A DNA stretch of 64,000 bases from Marivibrio halodurans (lineage in GTDB: Bacteria; Pseudomonadota; Alphaproteobacteria; UBA8366; Aestuariispiraceae), in contig NZ_JAGMWN010000005.1 of the NCBI RefSeq assembly GCF_017963645.1, positions 62,001 to 126,000 of the forward strand, given 5' to 3'. This document shows, in pieces, positions 35,067 through 46,678 of this stretch (positions within the stretch are counted from its first letter, which is position 1; every line of letters begins with the position of its first letter). Both the position numbers and the translations under genes were made by a program. Under the pieces are notes generated by a model. The model searched no databases and was not told the DNA's origin. It was given only the letters and a program-made list of their open reading frames with translations.

Positions 35067-36548
35067 ATGACCAAAACGACCGATGCCGCCGCGCCCGATA
35101 TCACGTGGATTCCCGACATCTCGAATGCCGAAGGTCCGCTCTACCGCGCCATTTCCGATCGTTTGGCCCATGATATACGCGGCGGCGTCCTACCCGTGGG
35201 CACGCGCCTGCCCCCACAGCGGGAACTGGCCTGGCGGCTCGGAGTCACATTGGGCACCGTCAGCCGCGCTTATCGCGAGGCGGAACATCGTGGCCTGATC
35301 GGTGGCGAGGTCGGGCGCGGCACCTATGTGCGGGGACGCGAAGCCCGAATCGGCGGCTTGCTGGCCGGCCGGCAACCGGGACCCGGCACACCCTGGGCCG
35401 CCGGCGATCCGGTGATGGAGGAATCGCTGGAAGGGCCCGAGACCGGCCCGATCGCGATGCAATCCAACGTGCCGCCCCCCGGCCCGGAAGCGCAAATCTT
35501 TCGGCGGACGCTGGCGGAGATGTCGGAAGCGCAGGGGATGGCCGATCTGTTGGCCTATAACCCACGCGACGCGGCGCGGCGTTTCCGCCTCGGCGGGGTG
35601 GCGTGGCTCTCCCGGCGGGGACTGGATACGAGCGAGGACGATATCGCCCTATCCGCCGGCGCGCATAACGGTCTGACCGCCACCATGGCCACGATCCTGA
35701 AGCCGGGCCAGCGATTGATGACCGAAGCGCTGACCTATCCCGGCATCAAGACGGTGGCGAGCCTTCTCAACCTGACGCTCGTCCCCGGCGAAATGGACGA
35801 GGAAGGGCTGACGGCCGAATGCATCGCGACCGAGGCCGCGGCCGGACGAATCGACGCCATCTATACCGTGCCGGTCCTGCAAAATCCGACCAACGGCATC
35901 CAGTCGGAGGCACGCCGGGCGGAAATCGCCGCCATATGCGAGCGTTACGAGATTCCGATCATCGAGGACGATATCTGCGGCCTCTTCATCGACGACGCGC
36001 CGCCGCCACTCGCCCGGCACGCGCCGACCATGGGCTATTACGTGACCTCGCTTTCCAAGACCTTGGCGCCGGGATTGCGCATCGGCTATGTGCACACGCC
36101 CCGGCGGATGCGCGACCATGTCGCGGCCTCGGTACGGGCCAGCACCTGGATGGCCTCTCACATCACGGCGGAGATCGCGACGCGATGGATCGAGAGCGGC
36201 GCGGCCGACCATATCCTGGCCGAACGCAAGGCGGGACTGATCCGGCGCAACGCGATCGCACGGGAAATCTTCGACGGACATGATTTCCGCATGCCGGAAG
36301 GCGCGCTGCATCTCTGGCTGACATTGCCGCGCGAATGGCGGGCGAGCCAGTTCGTGGCGGCGGCCGCGGCACGAAACGTCGTGCTGACGGCGGCCCATGC
36401 CTTCACGGTCGGCGAGGCGCCGTCACCGGGCGCCGTGCGCATCTGCCTCGGCGGTCCTAGGGACGACGCCCGCGTCGTGGAGGGCCTAACCCGCCTGCGC
36501 AAAATCCTGGAGGAACACGACCCCCTGGCCGAAGCGGAGGTCATGTAG
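35067..36548 (+). CDS. MocR/GntR-type regulator with aminotransferase-like domain
   Basis: The 493-residue protein has an N-terminal GntR winged helix (GPLYRAISDRLAHDIRGGVLPVGTRLPPQRELAWRLGVTLGTVSRAYREAE, residues about 22-75) fused to a fold-type I aminotransferase domain. The PLP lysine lies in TSLSKTLAPGLRIGY. MocR regulators use PLP as effector cofactor to sense amino compounds and often control a divergent gene. Here that neighbour is the DUF1127 gene. The frame extends upstream without a start, so ATG 35067 is clear. The effector is unknown. Confidence 0.92.
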   Translation: MTKTTDAAAPDITWIPDISNAEGPLYRAISDRLAHDIRGGVLPVGTRLPPQRELAWRLGVTLGTVSRAYREAEHRGLIGGEVGRGTYVRGREARIGGLLAGRQPGPGTPWAAGDPVMEESLEGPETGPIAMQSNVPPPGPEAQIFRRTLAEMSEAQGMADLLAYNPRDAARRFRLGGVAWLSRRGLDTSEDDIALSAGAHNGLTATMATILKPGQRLMTEALTYPGIKTVASLLNLTLVPGEMDEEGLTAECIATEAAAGRIDAIYTVPVLQNPTNGIQSEARRAEIAAICERYEIPIIEDDICGLFIDDAPPPLARHAPTMGYYVTSLSKTLAPGLRIGYVHTPRRMRDHVAASVRASTWMASHITAEIATRWIESGAADHILAERKAGLIRRNAIAREIFDGHDFRMPEGALHLWLTLPREWRASQFVAAAAARNVVLTAAHAFTVGEAPSPGAVRICLGGPRDDARVVEGLTRLRKILEEHDPLAEAEVM

Positions 36549-36580
36549 CACCGCCTTCGGCCGGCAGCGACGGATCAGGA

Positions 36581-37939
36581 TCAGACGTTGGCCGCCGCCT
36601 CGATCGCCTTGGAGACATCGGCGACCACCGCGTCGACCAGACCGGCATCGTCCCCTTCCGCCATGACACGGATCACCGGCTCCGTCCCCGACGGGCGGAT
36701 GACGAGCCGACCGCCGCCGGCGAGGCGCGCCTCGCCCGCCTCGATCGCATCGCGCACGAGATCGCTTTCCAACGGCCGGGCATCGCGGGCGAAACGGACA
36801 TTGTTGAGAAGCTGGGGAACCGGCTGGAACTGACGGCCAAGCTCGCTCATCGGACGGCCGCTCGCCACCATGACGGCGAGCACCTGCAAGGCGGCGACGA
36901 GCCCGTCGCCGGTCGTGCCGTAATCGCCGAGGACGATATGGCCCGACTGCTCCCCCCCCAGATTGCAGTCGCTGGCGCGCATCGCCTCCACGACATACCG
37001 GTCACCGACCTTCGTGCGGGTAAGGCCGATGCCGCGCGTCTCCAGGAAACGCTCCAGGCCGAGATTGGACATCACGGTCGCCACGACCGATCCCTTCAGG
37101 CGCCCGGCCTCCGCCCAGGACCCCGCGATCAGCGCCATCAACTGGTCGCCGTCGACCAGTTCGCCCGCCTCGTCGCAAACGATCAGCCGGTCCGCGTCGC
37201 CGTCGAGCGCGAGCCCCAGCGCGGCGCCGTGCGCCACCACCTGCTCGCGCATGGCGCGGGGCGCGGTGGCGCCGCAATCCCGGTTGATGTTGGTGCCATC
37301 CGGTTGAACGGCGACGGGAATCACGTCCGCGCCCAACTCGTGGAAAACCACCGGTGCCACACGATAGGCCGCGCCATGAGCGCAATCGACCACGATCTTG
37401 AGCCCATCGAGGCGAAGCGTCTTCGGAAAGGTTGCCTTCACGAATTCGATATAGCGGCCCGGCGCGTCCTCCAGCCGCTGCGCCCGGCCGAGCGCCTGGG
37501 GCGCCGCCGGCGCCGATGGGCCATCCGCCAGCCCGTTCTCCATCAGCGCCTCGATCTCGCTCTCCATGGCGTCGGAAAGCTTATAGCCGTCCGGTCCGAA
37601 CAGCTTGATCCCGTTATCCTGATAGGGGTTGTGGGAGGCCGAGATCATGACCCCCAGATCCGCGCGCATGGAGCCCGTCAGCATCGCCACCGCCGGCGTC
37701 GGCAACGGGCCCAGCAACATCACGTCCATGCCCATGGAGATGAAACCGGCGGTCAGCGCCGGCTCCAGCATATAGCCGGAAAGCCGCGTATCCTTACCGA
37801 TCACCACGCGATGGCGATGGTCCCCCCGCCGGAAGACGGCGCCCGCCGCCATCGCGAGCCGCAGCGTCACCTCCGGCGTGATGGGCCAGCGATTGGCGGT
37901 CCCCCGCATGCCGTCGGTGCCGAAATATTTACGCGTCAT
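36581..37939 (-). CDS. glmM: Phosphoglucosamine mutase
   Basis: GlmM converts glucosamine-6-phosphate to glucosamine-1-phosphate on the way to UDP-GlcNAc for peptidoglycan and LPS. The 452-residue protein has the phosphoserine Ser102 in [15 protein letters not shown], the metal loop DGDADRL and the C-terminal [12 protein letters not shown] phosphate-binding motif. The start at 37939 gives [16 protein letters not shown]; an in-frame TTG upstream is not needed. It follows ftsH, the usual alphaproteobacterial order, but a strong terminator hairpin lies between them, implying a separate promoter or partial read-through. Confidence 0.97.
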   Translation of the reverse strand: MTRKYFGTDGMRGTANRWPITPEVTLRLAMAAGAVFRRGDHRHRVVIGKDTRLSGYMLEPALTAGFISMGMDVMLLGPLPTPAVAMLTGSMRADLGVMISASHNPYQDNGIKLFGPDGYKLSDAMESEIEALMENGLADGPSAPAAPQALGRAQRLEDAPGRYIEFVKATFPKTLRLDGLKIVVDCAHGAAYRVAPVVFHELGADVIPVAVQPDGTNINRDCGATAPRAMREQVVAHGAALGLALDGDADRLIVCDEAGELVDGDQLMALIAGSWAEAGRLKGSVVATVMSNLGLERFLETRGIGLTRTKVGDRYVVEAMRASDCNLGGEQSGHIVLGDYGTTGDGLVAALQVLAVMVASGRPMSELGRQFQPVPQLLNNVRFARDARPLESDLVRDAIEAGEARLAGGGRLVIRPSGTEPVIRVMAEGDDAGLVDAVVADVSKAIEAAANV

Positions 37940-38028
37940 CCTACTCTTTCCGCGCTTTTTCAATCCGTTGGAGTCTGACCGGACTCTTGTCCCCTGGCAA
38001 GATTGGGCAGGGAGCGGAAGTCGATAGA

Positions 38029-38058
38029 GAAAGGCCCGATCCGGGGATCGGGCCTTTC
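38029..38058 (-). terminator. Rho-independent terminator after ftsH
   Basis: GAAAGGCCCGATCC at 38029-38042 is followed after 2 nt by its perfect complement at 38045-38058, a 14-bp stem 12 bp beyond the ftsH stop. On the minus strand the stem ends CCTTTC followed by TCTATC, a modest T-rich tail. The A/T-rich base and position fit a terminator. Confidence 0.8.
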
Positions 38059-38070
38059 GTCGTCACAGGG

Positions 38071-39999
<1,929 letters not shown>

Positions 40000-40282
40000 G
40001 AGCCAAAGCCTCTTGTCAGTCGCGGGCGCCCCAGCCCAAAGCCTGCGTGATGATCGCAGAAGAGGCGCCCTGTCGAGCCGTCATCCACGCCGCCCCCGCG
40101 GGCCCCTACCGGCCGATCGCGGGATTAAACGCCTTTTGGAAGGCCACGTCCAGCGAAGCCTCCTGTGCGGATCGCATGAAACGTGCCTCAGCTACATAGT
40201 GCCTACGCGCCCGCGAAAAAAGGGCCGCGGCACGCTATTCCGCCGCCGCGCCGCCCGGCGCCGCGCGGCGATCGTCTCTCCC

Positions 40283-41632
40283 TCACGACCGAGGCCCGGC
40301 GAAGGACAACCGCTCGACGCGCGGAGCCTCCTCAATCAGCGGCCCGTCCGGTTGTAGATGGGGCGCATGCGCGAGTTCCTCCCCGCGCCAAAGCGCCGGC
40401 AATGTTGGCCGGATCGTTCCCGGCAGGGCCTCGCCCCGCCGGCCGGCCGCCCGGTCCACGCGACGCAGATACCGCCAACCGTCGAGGCCGAGCGCACCGA
40501 TCCGGTAGGCCGAGGCCGTTCCCATAGCGCCCACCGGGAAATGAAGGGAAAAACGACCATCCCACAGCACCTCCGGCGCGAGGGGCGCATCCTCCCGCAC
40601 GGTCGCCAGTTCTCGGCGCACCAGGATATGATCCGCCCCGTGCGACGACACCACCGTCCCGGCGAGCGTCCGCCCGCGTCCGAGCGTACCGTCGAGAAGC
40701 GCGTCCCGTAGTCGTTCCAACCGGTCGAGGCGCGGCGGGTGAACCCGCCCCCCGACCCGGCAAACCAGACGCGCCAAGGCACGTAGACCGACTTCCTCCG
40801 ACGCGTCGCGCAACGGGGCGATCGCCACGGTGATATATCCGGTCTCGTGATCCCGTGAAGCCTCGGTCAACAGCGCGTCGCAGTCCCCCTCCAAGGCGGC
40901 GCGCGCGCGGGCCATGCGGCGCGCCGTCCCGGCCAAGCGTTCCGGCGTGAGACCAAGCGCGTCGAGCGCCGCGCGCGCCTGACGAACGCGCACCCGATCG
41001 AAACGGGTATCCCGGTTCGACGGATCCTCCACCCATGCCACGCCAGCGGCGCGCAGATGGGCCGTCAGCGCGCTTTTCGGCATGGCGAGCAACGGTCGGA
41101 TCAACCGTACCCCGGCCCATTCCCGCGCGGGCATCATGGCGGATAGGCCATCGACCCCACTCCCCCGCGCGAGACGCAGGAGAAAGGTTTCCGCCTGATC
41201 CTCCAGATGGTGGGCGAAGGCCAACGCCTCCACCCCGTCCGCCCGACAGCGATCCAACAGCAGACGATAGCGCAGTTCGCGCGCCCGCGCCTGGATATCC
41301 CCGCCGGCTCCGATCGCGCGTTCCGATTCCCCCCGCAGGACGTCAGCGCGAATCCCGAGCACGCCGAGCCGGTGGCATACGCTCGCCGCCTCCTCGGCCG
41401 CTTCGGGCCGCAACCCGTGATCAACCGTATAGGTCCGAAAAGGGATCGACCGGGCCGCCGCCCAATCCTTGAGCAATAGGGCCAGCGCCATGCTATCCGC
41501 CCCGCCCGAGCAGGCGACCGCCAGACCGGCCGGCGCCCGCGGCAGGCAAACCGCCATAGCCGCGTCGATCCGGGAAGGATCGACCGGGGCGGCATCGATC
41601 GGATGGGCTTTCGATGTCGGGTCTGCCGTCAT
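40283..41632 (-). CDS. tilS: tRNA(Ile)-lysidine synthase
   Basis: TilS attaches lysine to C34 of the tRNA-Ile CAU anticodon, allowing AUA reading. The 449-residue protein has the PP-loop ATP motif SGGADS (residues 42-47), the DHGLRPEAAEEA segment and AFAHHLEDQAETFLLRLARGSG, all diagnostic. A C-terminal substrate-binding domain follows. The start at 41632 is behind GGAGACGACG; the longer frame has no site. It lies 85 bp after cpoB on the same strand. Confidence 0.94.
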   Translation of the reverse strand: MTADPTSKAHPIDAAPVDPSRIDAAMAVCLPRAPAGLAVACSGGADSMALALLLKDWAAARSIPFRTYTVDHGLRPEAAEEAASVCHRLGVLGIRADVLRGESERAIGAGGDIQARARELRYRLLLDRCRADGVEALAFAHHLEDQAETFLLRLARGSGVDGLSAMMPAREWAGVRLIRPLLAMPKSALTAHLRAAGVAWVEDPSNRDTRFDRVRVRQARAALDALGLTPERLAGTARRMARARAALEGDCDALLTEASRDHETGYITVAIAPLRDASEEVGLRALARLVCRVGGRVHPPRLDRLERLRDALLDGTLGRGRTLAGTVVSSHGADHILVRRELATVREDAPLAPEVLWDGRFSLHFPVGAMGTASAYRIGALGLDGWRYLRRVDRAAGRRGEALPGTIRPTLPALWRGEELAHAPHLQPDGPLIEEAPRVERLSFAGPRS

Positions 41633-41717
41633 CGTCGTCTCCGCCGGGTCACGCACCGTCCGGCCTGATCCGGTGGCAGGGGTGAAGGTATCCCCCGGAT
41701 CGCCGGCTCCGCGCGCG

Positions 41718-43028
41718 TCAGTTCCCGCAGCCGAGCTTCCCGGCCTCGGATTTCGCAGTATCCAGGATGCGAGGTCCGGCATCGCCTTCCTGGCGGAGCG
41801 TGGAAAAGGCTTGGCATGCCGCATCCGTCTTACCCAGCGCGCCAAGCGACATGGCGAGTTTCAACAGGCTGTGGCTCGCCTTGTCGTTCTTCGGGTAGCC
41901 GGTATAGGCATCGAGAAAGGTCGCGGCGGCATCGCGATAATTGCCTCGCGCGTAATAAGTCTCGCCCAGCCAATACATGGCGTTCCCGGCCAGATCGCTC
42001 TCGCCGTGGCGATCCACGAAACTGCGCATCGCCGCCTCGGCGGCCGCGAAATCGCGTTTGCGCAGAAGGGAGAAGGCATATTCGTACTGCTCGTTCACCG
42101 ACCCGTCGGGCAAAGCCCCGGACGCCGCGGAGGCCGTGGTTTGGGCCCCGGACACGTTACCCGATCCCGGCGAGGCCTGCACGCGAGGTTGCGCGTCACC
42201 GCCGTTGGCGCCGGCGTTCCCACCACCCGACGCGACGGCGCCCGACTGGCCATCGCCGGTGCCCTGCGACATGTCGGCGCCGAGAATCTCGCCGGCCGCG
42301 TTGGTGCGCAAGCTGCCGAGGGTCTGACCGGCGCCGGCCGCCCCCGCGCCTTGGCCGGCCTCCCGGGTCGCGCCCGTAGAGGAAATCACGGTCGTCCCTT
42401 CATCCGTCCCCGTGGCGGCGCCTGTCGATCCCCCGGCGCCAGAGGACGAATTGGCCGCGCGGCCCAACTGCTGCGGGGCGCCGGCCGGCCGGGCGCCATT
42501 CCCATTACCGGACCCCCCATTACCGGAAATCTGGGCTCCGCCCTGCTCCAATTGCTGCAGGCGGAAGTCCATGTCTGAGGCCAGCTTCTCCATTCGGTCC
42601 GCGGCTTGGCGAACGCGGAATTCCACTTCCTCGACCCGGCCGGTCAACTCGCGCATCTCGCGCTCGACGCGCTGAATCTTTATCTGCAATCGCCCGGCGA
42701 CATCACTCGGCATGGGCTCGCCGGACCTTCCGGACGGCGCCGTGCCGGTATCTTGGCCAGTATCTTGCCCCGCCGCCCCGTCGCCGAGAGAGGCCGGGGG
42801 AATCGTCCCCTCCCCCCGATAGATATAGCGCTGGAGATCCTTCAGATCGCGCTTCAGAATCTCGACCTCGCGGCCCAGATCGCTCTGCGCGGCGGCCGGC
42901 AGGGTCGGCGCCATCAGCATGGCGAGCACCGCGGCCGCGAATGCGCCCCGGACATAGGCGGAGGGGCGCGCGGAGCGGCGCGTGGCGGAAGTCCGTCGGG
43001 CGGAAAGGCTTGAATCGGTCATCGGCAT
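41718..43028 (-). CDS. cpoB: Cell division coordinator CpoB (YbgF), TPR protein of the Tol system
   Basis: CpoB is a periplasmic protein that links TolA and PBP1B to coordinate envelope constriction with peptidoglycan synthesis. The 436-residue protein has a signal peptide ending PAAAQ and a coiled-coil trimerisation region (LGREVEILKRDLKDLQRYI and later VEREMRELTGRVEEVEFRVRQ). A long Gly/Ser/Ala-rich low-complexity linker of more than 100 residues is followed by C-terminal TPRs with YEYAFSLLRKRDFAAAEAAM. The linker is longer than in enterobacterial CpoB. Start 43028 or 43022 are both possible. It follows pal. Confidence 0.9.
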   Translation of the reverse strand: MPMTDSSLSARRTSATRRSARPSAYVRGAFAAAVLAMLMAPTLPAAAQSDLGREVEILKRDLKDLQRYIYRGEGTIPPASLGDGAAGQDTGQDTGTAPSGRSGEPMPSDVAGRLQIKIQRVEREMRELTGRVEEVEFRVRQAADRMEKLASDMDFRLQQLEQGGAQISGNGGSGNGNGARPAGAPQQLGRAANSSSGAGGSTGAATGTDEGTTVISSTGATREAGQGAGAAGAGQTLGSLRTNAAGEILGADMSQGTGDGQSGAVASGGGNAGANGGDAQPRVQASPGSGNVSGAQTTASAASGALPDGSVNEQYEYAFSLLRKRDFAAAEAAMRSFVDRHGESDLAGNAMYWLGETYYARGNYRDAAATFLDAYTGYPKNDKASHSLLKLAMSLGALGKTDAACQAFSTLRQEGDAGPRILDTAKSEAGKLGCGN

Positions 43029-43336
43029 CCGGTCTGACGTCTCGTTCACTCTATGGAAGCGCAGCTTCGAAGATGCTGCCTGATACGCGCCCATTTTGAC
43101 GGCAATAAGGCGCGAACGCCAGATCCAGAGGGGCCCCACCAAGCACCGCCTCCCACCATCCGGGATGCATCCGGGATGCGCCCGGGGATTGGGAGAACCG
43201 AGCCCCGTGAACCCAGACGCGAAATGAAACGGTCGCAACAAAACGACCGGCCCCGTTCCACGAGGTCGGTCGCTCCGTTCCGGGACGAGCGCTTGAGCCG
43301 AGGCTTCGGCCGCCCGCGCCGCCGCTCAAGCGGTCC
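43029..43336. other. Gap between pal and cpoB (308 bp)
   Basis: No gene is supported. It contains an 11-bp tandem duplication (ATCCGGGATGC twice at 43158-43179) and the hairpin described at 43290-43332. Its GC-rich leader must carry a cpoB promoter if pal transcription ends at that hairpin; I could not identify one. Confidence 0.6.
43290..43332 (-). terminator. Inverted repeat just after pal, putative terminator
   Basis: CGCTTGAGC at 43290-43298 pairs with GCTCAAGCG at 43324-43332, with further GC-rich pairing in the loop. It begins 5 nt after the pal stop on the minus strand. No U-tract follows, so it could instead stabilise the 3' end. Confidence 0.45.
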
Positions 43337-43870
43337 TTAGCTGGCCGCGCCGCTGACGATATCCGTCACGCCGCGACGATTCTGAGCCCAGGCGGCCTCG
43401 GTCGAGCCGGCGACCGCCGGCCGCTCCTTGCCGTAGGAGATCGTACGGACACGGTTCGGATCGACGCCCTGGCTGACCAGGTATTCCTTGACCGCGTTGG
43501 CGCGACGCTCGCCGAGCGCCAGGTTATACTCGCGAGTACCGCGCTCATCGCAATGCCCCTCGACCACGACCTGGGTCGACGGATACTGCTGCAGCCACTC
43601 CGACTGGCGATCCAACGTCGCACGCGCCGAGGACGACAGTTCCGAGCTATCGAGCGCGAAGAAGACGCGATCACCGACCTCGGTGATGAACTCCTCCTCC
43701 GAGCCCGGCGTGATCGACGGAGCCGACGACGTCGTGGGTTCGCTGGTGGTGGTCGTGGTCGTCGTCTCGCTCGACCCCTGACCGCTGGTATCGGCCGTTT
43801 CCTCGGGCTCCGAGGCGCAGGCGGCCACCAGGGTCAAAGCCGCCAACAGGCTGATCATCTTCACGCGCAT
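43337..43870 (-). CDS. pal: Peptidoglycan-associated lipoprotein
   Basis: Pal anchors the outer membrane to peptidoglycan in the Tol-Pal system. The 177-residue protein has a lipoprotein signal with the acylated Cys18 (LVAACAS). A flexible segment very rich in Thr, Ser and Glu (residues about 25-60) follows, then an OmpA-like domain with NLALGERRANAVKEYL and TISYGKERP, which binds meso-diaminopimelate. It lies 388 bp from tolB, so pal may have its own promoter. Confidence 0.96.
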   Translation of the reverse strand: MRVKMISLLAALTLVAACASEPEETADTSGQGSSETTTTTTTSEPTTSSAPSITPGSEEEFITEVGDRVFFALDSSELSSSARATLDRQSEWLQQYPSTQVVVEGHCDERGTREYNLALGERRANAVKEYLVSQGVDPNRVRTISYGKERPAVAGSTEAAWAQNRRGVTDIVSGAAS

Positions 43871-44258
43871 AGAAGCACCCCCTAAAGGAAGGGCGGACGC
43901 ACCACCGCGCCGCCCGTAAGTCCTTGATCGACCCGCGATCCGTCGCGATCAATCCCGATCGCGCCTCGTCGCGGGCACTCCGGCCATTGCCGGCCGAAAC
44001 CCTAACCCGAATTCCACGCGGCGTTCCCGCCGGAGACGTCCGACAAGGAAAGGGCCGGGAAAGCGCCACCCGCGAAGCTGGTTTGATCGGACGGGTCCGA
44101 TCGGCGCGATCCGGCCTCTGCCCCGGAACACCGCATGTTTCCGGCATGGAAGTTTAAGCATGCGGTGTTTCGATTATCAACAGAAACCGCGAGGGAAGCG
44201 CCGTGAAAAATACTGAATTTTCGCGATTTTTGATCTAACCGCGCATCCGTACAAACCC
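43871..44258. other. Gap between tolB and pal (388 bp) with long inverted repeat
   Basis: No gene is supported. The half nearest tolB is AT-rich (AAAAATACTGAATTTT and nearby) and is a likely pal promoter region. An inverted repeat with 11-bp perfect arms, AACACCGCATG at 44127-44137 and CATGCGGTGTT at 44159-44169, lies in the middle. Confidence 0.6.
44127..44169. repeat. 11-bp inverted repeat between tolB and pal
   Basis: Perfect arms AACACCGCATG and CATGCGGTGTT are separated by 21 bp. The position 90 bp after the tolB stop and upstream of pal fits either a terminator without U-tract, an mRNA processing hairpin in a tolB-pal transcript, or an operator. None can be chosen from sequence. Confidence 0.6.
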
Positions 44259-45647
44259 TCAGGGGTTGAGCGGCGACCAAGCCGGGTCGGAGGCATCGCC
44301 CGGGGTGACGACCTCGCGTAGATTGTATCCCGTCAGGTCTATCGAGTATAGAGAGCTGTTCGTGTTTTCCCCGCGCTGCTCCCGGAAGAACATCAGCACC
44401 CGGCCGTTCGGCGCCCAGGTCGGCCCTTCATTGTGGTAGCCGCTTACCAACAACCGCTCACCACTGCCGTCGGGTCGCATCACGCCGATAAACCATTCGC
44501 CGCCATGTAGCTTGGTGAAGGCGATAAGGTCCCCGCGCGGCGACCAGACAGGCGTGCCGTAACGCCCGTCACCGAAGCTGATGCGCCGCACATCGCCCCC
44601 CTCGACATCCATGACATAGATCTGCTGCGAGCCGCCCCGATCGGATTCGAAGCAGACCTGCGTACCATCCGGCGCGAAGGACGGAGCCGTGTCGATGCCG
44701 GGGTTGCTGGTCAACCGGCGTGGCGAGCGCGTACGCAAATCCATGACATAAATATCGGTATTGCCATCCACGGCGTGGCTCATGACCACCGAATTGCCAT
44801 CCGGCGAAAAGCGCGGCGCGAAAGTCATGCCCTGGAACGCGCCCAACACCTCCTGACGGCCGGTGCGGATATTGAACAGATAGACCCGGGGCGTGTTGTT
44901 GAAGTAGCTGAGATAGGTGATCTCCTGCCGCGCCGGCGAGAAACGCGGCGTCAACGCCATGGCACGACCATCGGTCAGGAAACGATGATTGGCCCCGTCC
45001 TGATCCATGATGGCCAAACGCCGGGTCCGGTCGGTCTTCGGGCCACTTTCCGCGACATAGACGATGCGGGTGTCGAAATAGCCCTGTTCCCCGGTAATCC
45101 GCTGATAGATCGCGTCGGAGATGATATGCGCGACACGACGCCAGTGCGGCTGCTCCGTCTGGTAGGCGCGGCCCAGCATTTGCGCCTCGGCGAAGACGTC
45201 CCATAGCCGGAACTCGACCCGGACACGGCCATCCTCGCGCAGTTCGACGGACCCGTTGACCATCGCCTGCGCGTTGATCACCCGCCAATCCGAGAAACGC
45301 GGCCGCACCTTCATGCTGGCCGCCGTCTGGATGAAGGCGCGCGGGTTGATCGGCGCGAACAAGCCGGAACGTTCCAGGTCCGCCGTGACCACCTGCGCGA
45401 TATCGCGGCCGATGCCGGATTCCGTTTCGTTCACACCGAAGAACTCGGTGATGGCGATCGGCAGCGGTTCGATATTGCCGCGCGTGATATCGATGCGCAC
45501 CTCCGCGCCCGCGGGCCGCGCGCCCGCCAGCGCCAATCCCGCGCCCCCTCCGAGAAGGCCGAGAGCGGCGCGACGCGTGAAGGAAGGACTATGCGTTTCC
45601 GGCCCTTGCGGGCGGTCCGCGTCGATCTCGCTCGGATATCCCATCAC
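44259..45647 (-). CDS. tolB: Tol-Pal system beta-propeller protein TolB with Tat-type signal
   Basis: TolB is the periplasmic six-bladed beta-propeller that bridges TolA and Pal. The 462-residue protein shows the TolB_N domain and repeated WD40-like PD40 strands such as [13 protein letters not shown] and [15 protein letters not shown]. Its signal peptide contains [10 protein letters not shown] with Arg25-Arg26 and a cleavage site near residue 48, which is a twin-arginine rather than a plain Sec signal. That is unusual relative to E. coli TolB. The start overlaps the tolA stop by 4 nt. Confidence 0.95.
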   Translation of the reverse strand: MMGYPSEIDADRPQGPETHSPSFTRRAALGLLGGGAGLALAGARPAGAEVRIDITRGNIEPLPIAITEFFGVNETESGIGRDIAQVVTADLERSGLFAPINPRAFIQTAASMKVRPRFSDWRVINAQAMVNGSVELREDGRVRVEFRLWDVFAEAQMLGRAYQTEQPHWRRVAHIISDAIYQRITGEQGYFDTRIVYVAESGPKTDRTRRLAIMDQDGANHRFLTDGRAMALTPRFSPARQEITYLSYFNNTPRVYLFNIRTGRQEVLGAFQGMTFAPRFSPDGNSVVMSHAVDGNTDIYVMDLRTRSPRRLTSNPGIDTAPSFAPDGTQVCFESDRGGSQQIYVMDVEGGDVRRISFGDGRYGTPVWSPRGDLIAFTKLHGGEWFIGVMRPDGSGERLLVSGYHNEGPTWAPNGRVLMFFREQRGENTNSSLYSIDLTGYNLREVVTPGDASDPAWSPLNP

Positions 45648-46630
45648 CCCAGCATCTCCTTCGGGTTGAAGGTAAAGATTATCGAGTTCCAGACATCATA
45701 TTTGTCGGGCGGCAGTTTTAAAGGACTGCAACGCGGATTCAGTACCGCCCGGCGCGCGCTTTCGGCCGCCGCCCGCCAGAAGGGATCGGACGCCTTCTCC
45801 GGATGGAGCAGGGTCGCCGAACTGACCGTCCGGTCCGGCCGCACCGTGACCCGCATCTCGATCACGAGATCGTCGGCATCGCGCGCACCGGCCGGAACCG
45901 CCCAACATCCAGCGATCTGTTGCCGGACCGCGTCGAGCTCGCCGGCATTCAACGCCCCTTCCGCGCGGATCGAGGACTCCTGACGAGCCGGGGTTTCCGG
46001 CGTATCGGCCAGAGCTTGCTTGATCTTGTCCTGAAGGGACGGTTGCGCCTGCTCCTCGGGTTGCTCCGCCGGCTCCTCCCGCTCGGGCGAAGGCGGCGGC
46101 GCATCCTCCTGCAATTCCTTCTCCAGGTCCTTCAGCAATGAGGCGAAATTCTCCTGCTTCGGCGCTTGAGGCTTCAGACGCGGGCTCGGCGGCGTGGGCT
46201 GGGCCTCTGCCTGCGGTTCTGGTTCGGGTTCGGGCTCGGGCTCGGGCTCCGGTTCCGGCTCTGGCTCCGGCTCAGGCACGGGCTCCGCCTCCGGTTCGGG
46301 CACGGGCTCCGCCTCCGGTTCGGGCACGGGCACGGGCTCCGGTTCCGGCGGTTCGGGTGTCGGGGCCGGTTCGGGCGCGGGCGGAGGTTCTGGCGGAGGC
46401 TCCGGAGCCGGTTGAGGTTCCGGCTCTGGCTCCTGCGCGGCCTCGGGTTCCGGTTCGGGGGCAGGCTCCCGCGGCGTCTGGCGCATCGCCAGATCCTGCT
46501 CGCTCACCACCTCGACATCGACAACGGCCCCCATCGGCGCGATCTCGACGTCGGCGCGCGGAAGAGAAACATAGGCCAGCGCGACGACGCCGGCATGCAG
46601 CATGATGGAACCGACAACGGACCCGCGCAT
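45644..46630 (-). CDS. tolA: TolA/TonB-like energy-transducing protein with Glu-Pro repeat
   Basis: TolA spans the periplasm from the inner membrane to TolB/Pal. The 328-residue protein has one N-terminal transmembrane helix (residues 5-23). A Pro-Glu-rich domain at about residues 53-141 consists largely of EP dipeptides, and a C-terminal TolA/TonB-like domain includes [25 protein letters not shown]. Classical TolA has a long Ala/Lys/Glu helix in the middle, whereas this rigid EP rod is more like TonB. The repeat is encoded by a run of imperfect 6-bp units. Position between tolR and tolB identifies it as the functional TolA. Confidence 0.92.
   Translation of the reverse strand: MRGSVVGSIMLHAGVVALAYVSLPRADVEIAPMGAVVDVEVVSEQDLAMRQTPREPAPEPEPEAAQEPEPEPQPAPEPPPEPPPAPEPAPTPEPPEPEPVPVPEPEAEPVPEPEAEPVPEPEPEPEPEPEPEPEPEPEPQAEAQPTPPSPRLKPQAPKQENFASLLKDLEKELQEDAPPPSPEREEPAEQPEEQAQPSLQDKIKQALADTPETPARQESSIRAEGALNAGELDAVRQQIAGCWAVPAGARDADDLVIEMRVTVRPDRTVSSATLLHPEKASDPFWRAAAESARRAVLNPRCSPLKLPPDKYDVWNSIIFTFNPKEMLG
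46200..46460 (-). repeat. Imperfect hexamer tandem repeat inside tolA
   Basis: On the minus strand the coding sequence is a near-continuous series of GAGCCC/GAACCG-type 6-bp units encoding Glu-Pro. Such arrays expand and contract by slippage in multiples of 6 bp without losing frame, so rod length could vary among strains. Confidence 0.85.
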
Positions 46631-46678
46631 CGCGTCAGCCTCCGCCGTACCGGTCGGTCCGCCTGATCGGGCTCCGCG

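Noticed and set aside
43290-43332. Third copy of the MITE-like element after pal
   Set aside because: It is a simple hairpin without the TAGAGCATGATG terminus or the shared interior sequence.
46194-46415. Plus-strand Gly/Ser-repeat ORF within tolA
   Set aside because: It is the antisense reading of the Glu-Pro hexamer array, so the simple repeat is expected and not a separate gene.
46200-46460. Possible CRISPR-like repeat array
   Set aside because: The units are contiguous 6-bp coding repeats without spacers, fully explained by the TolA EP domain.
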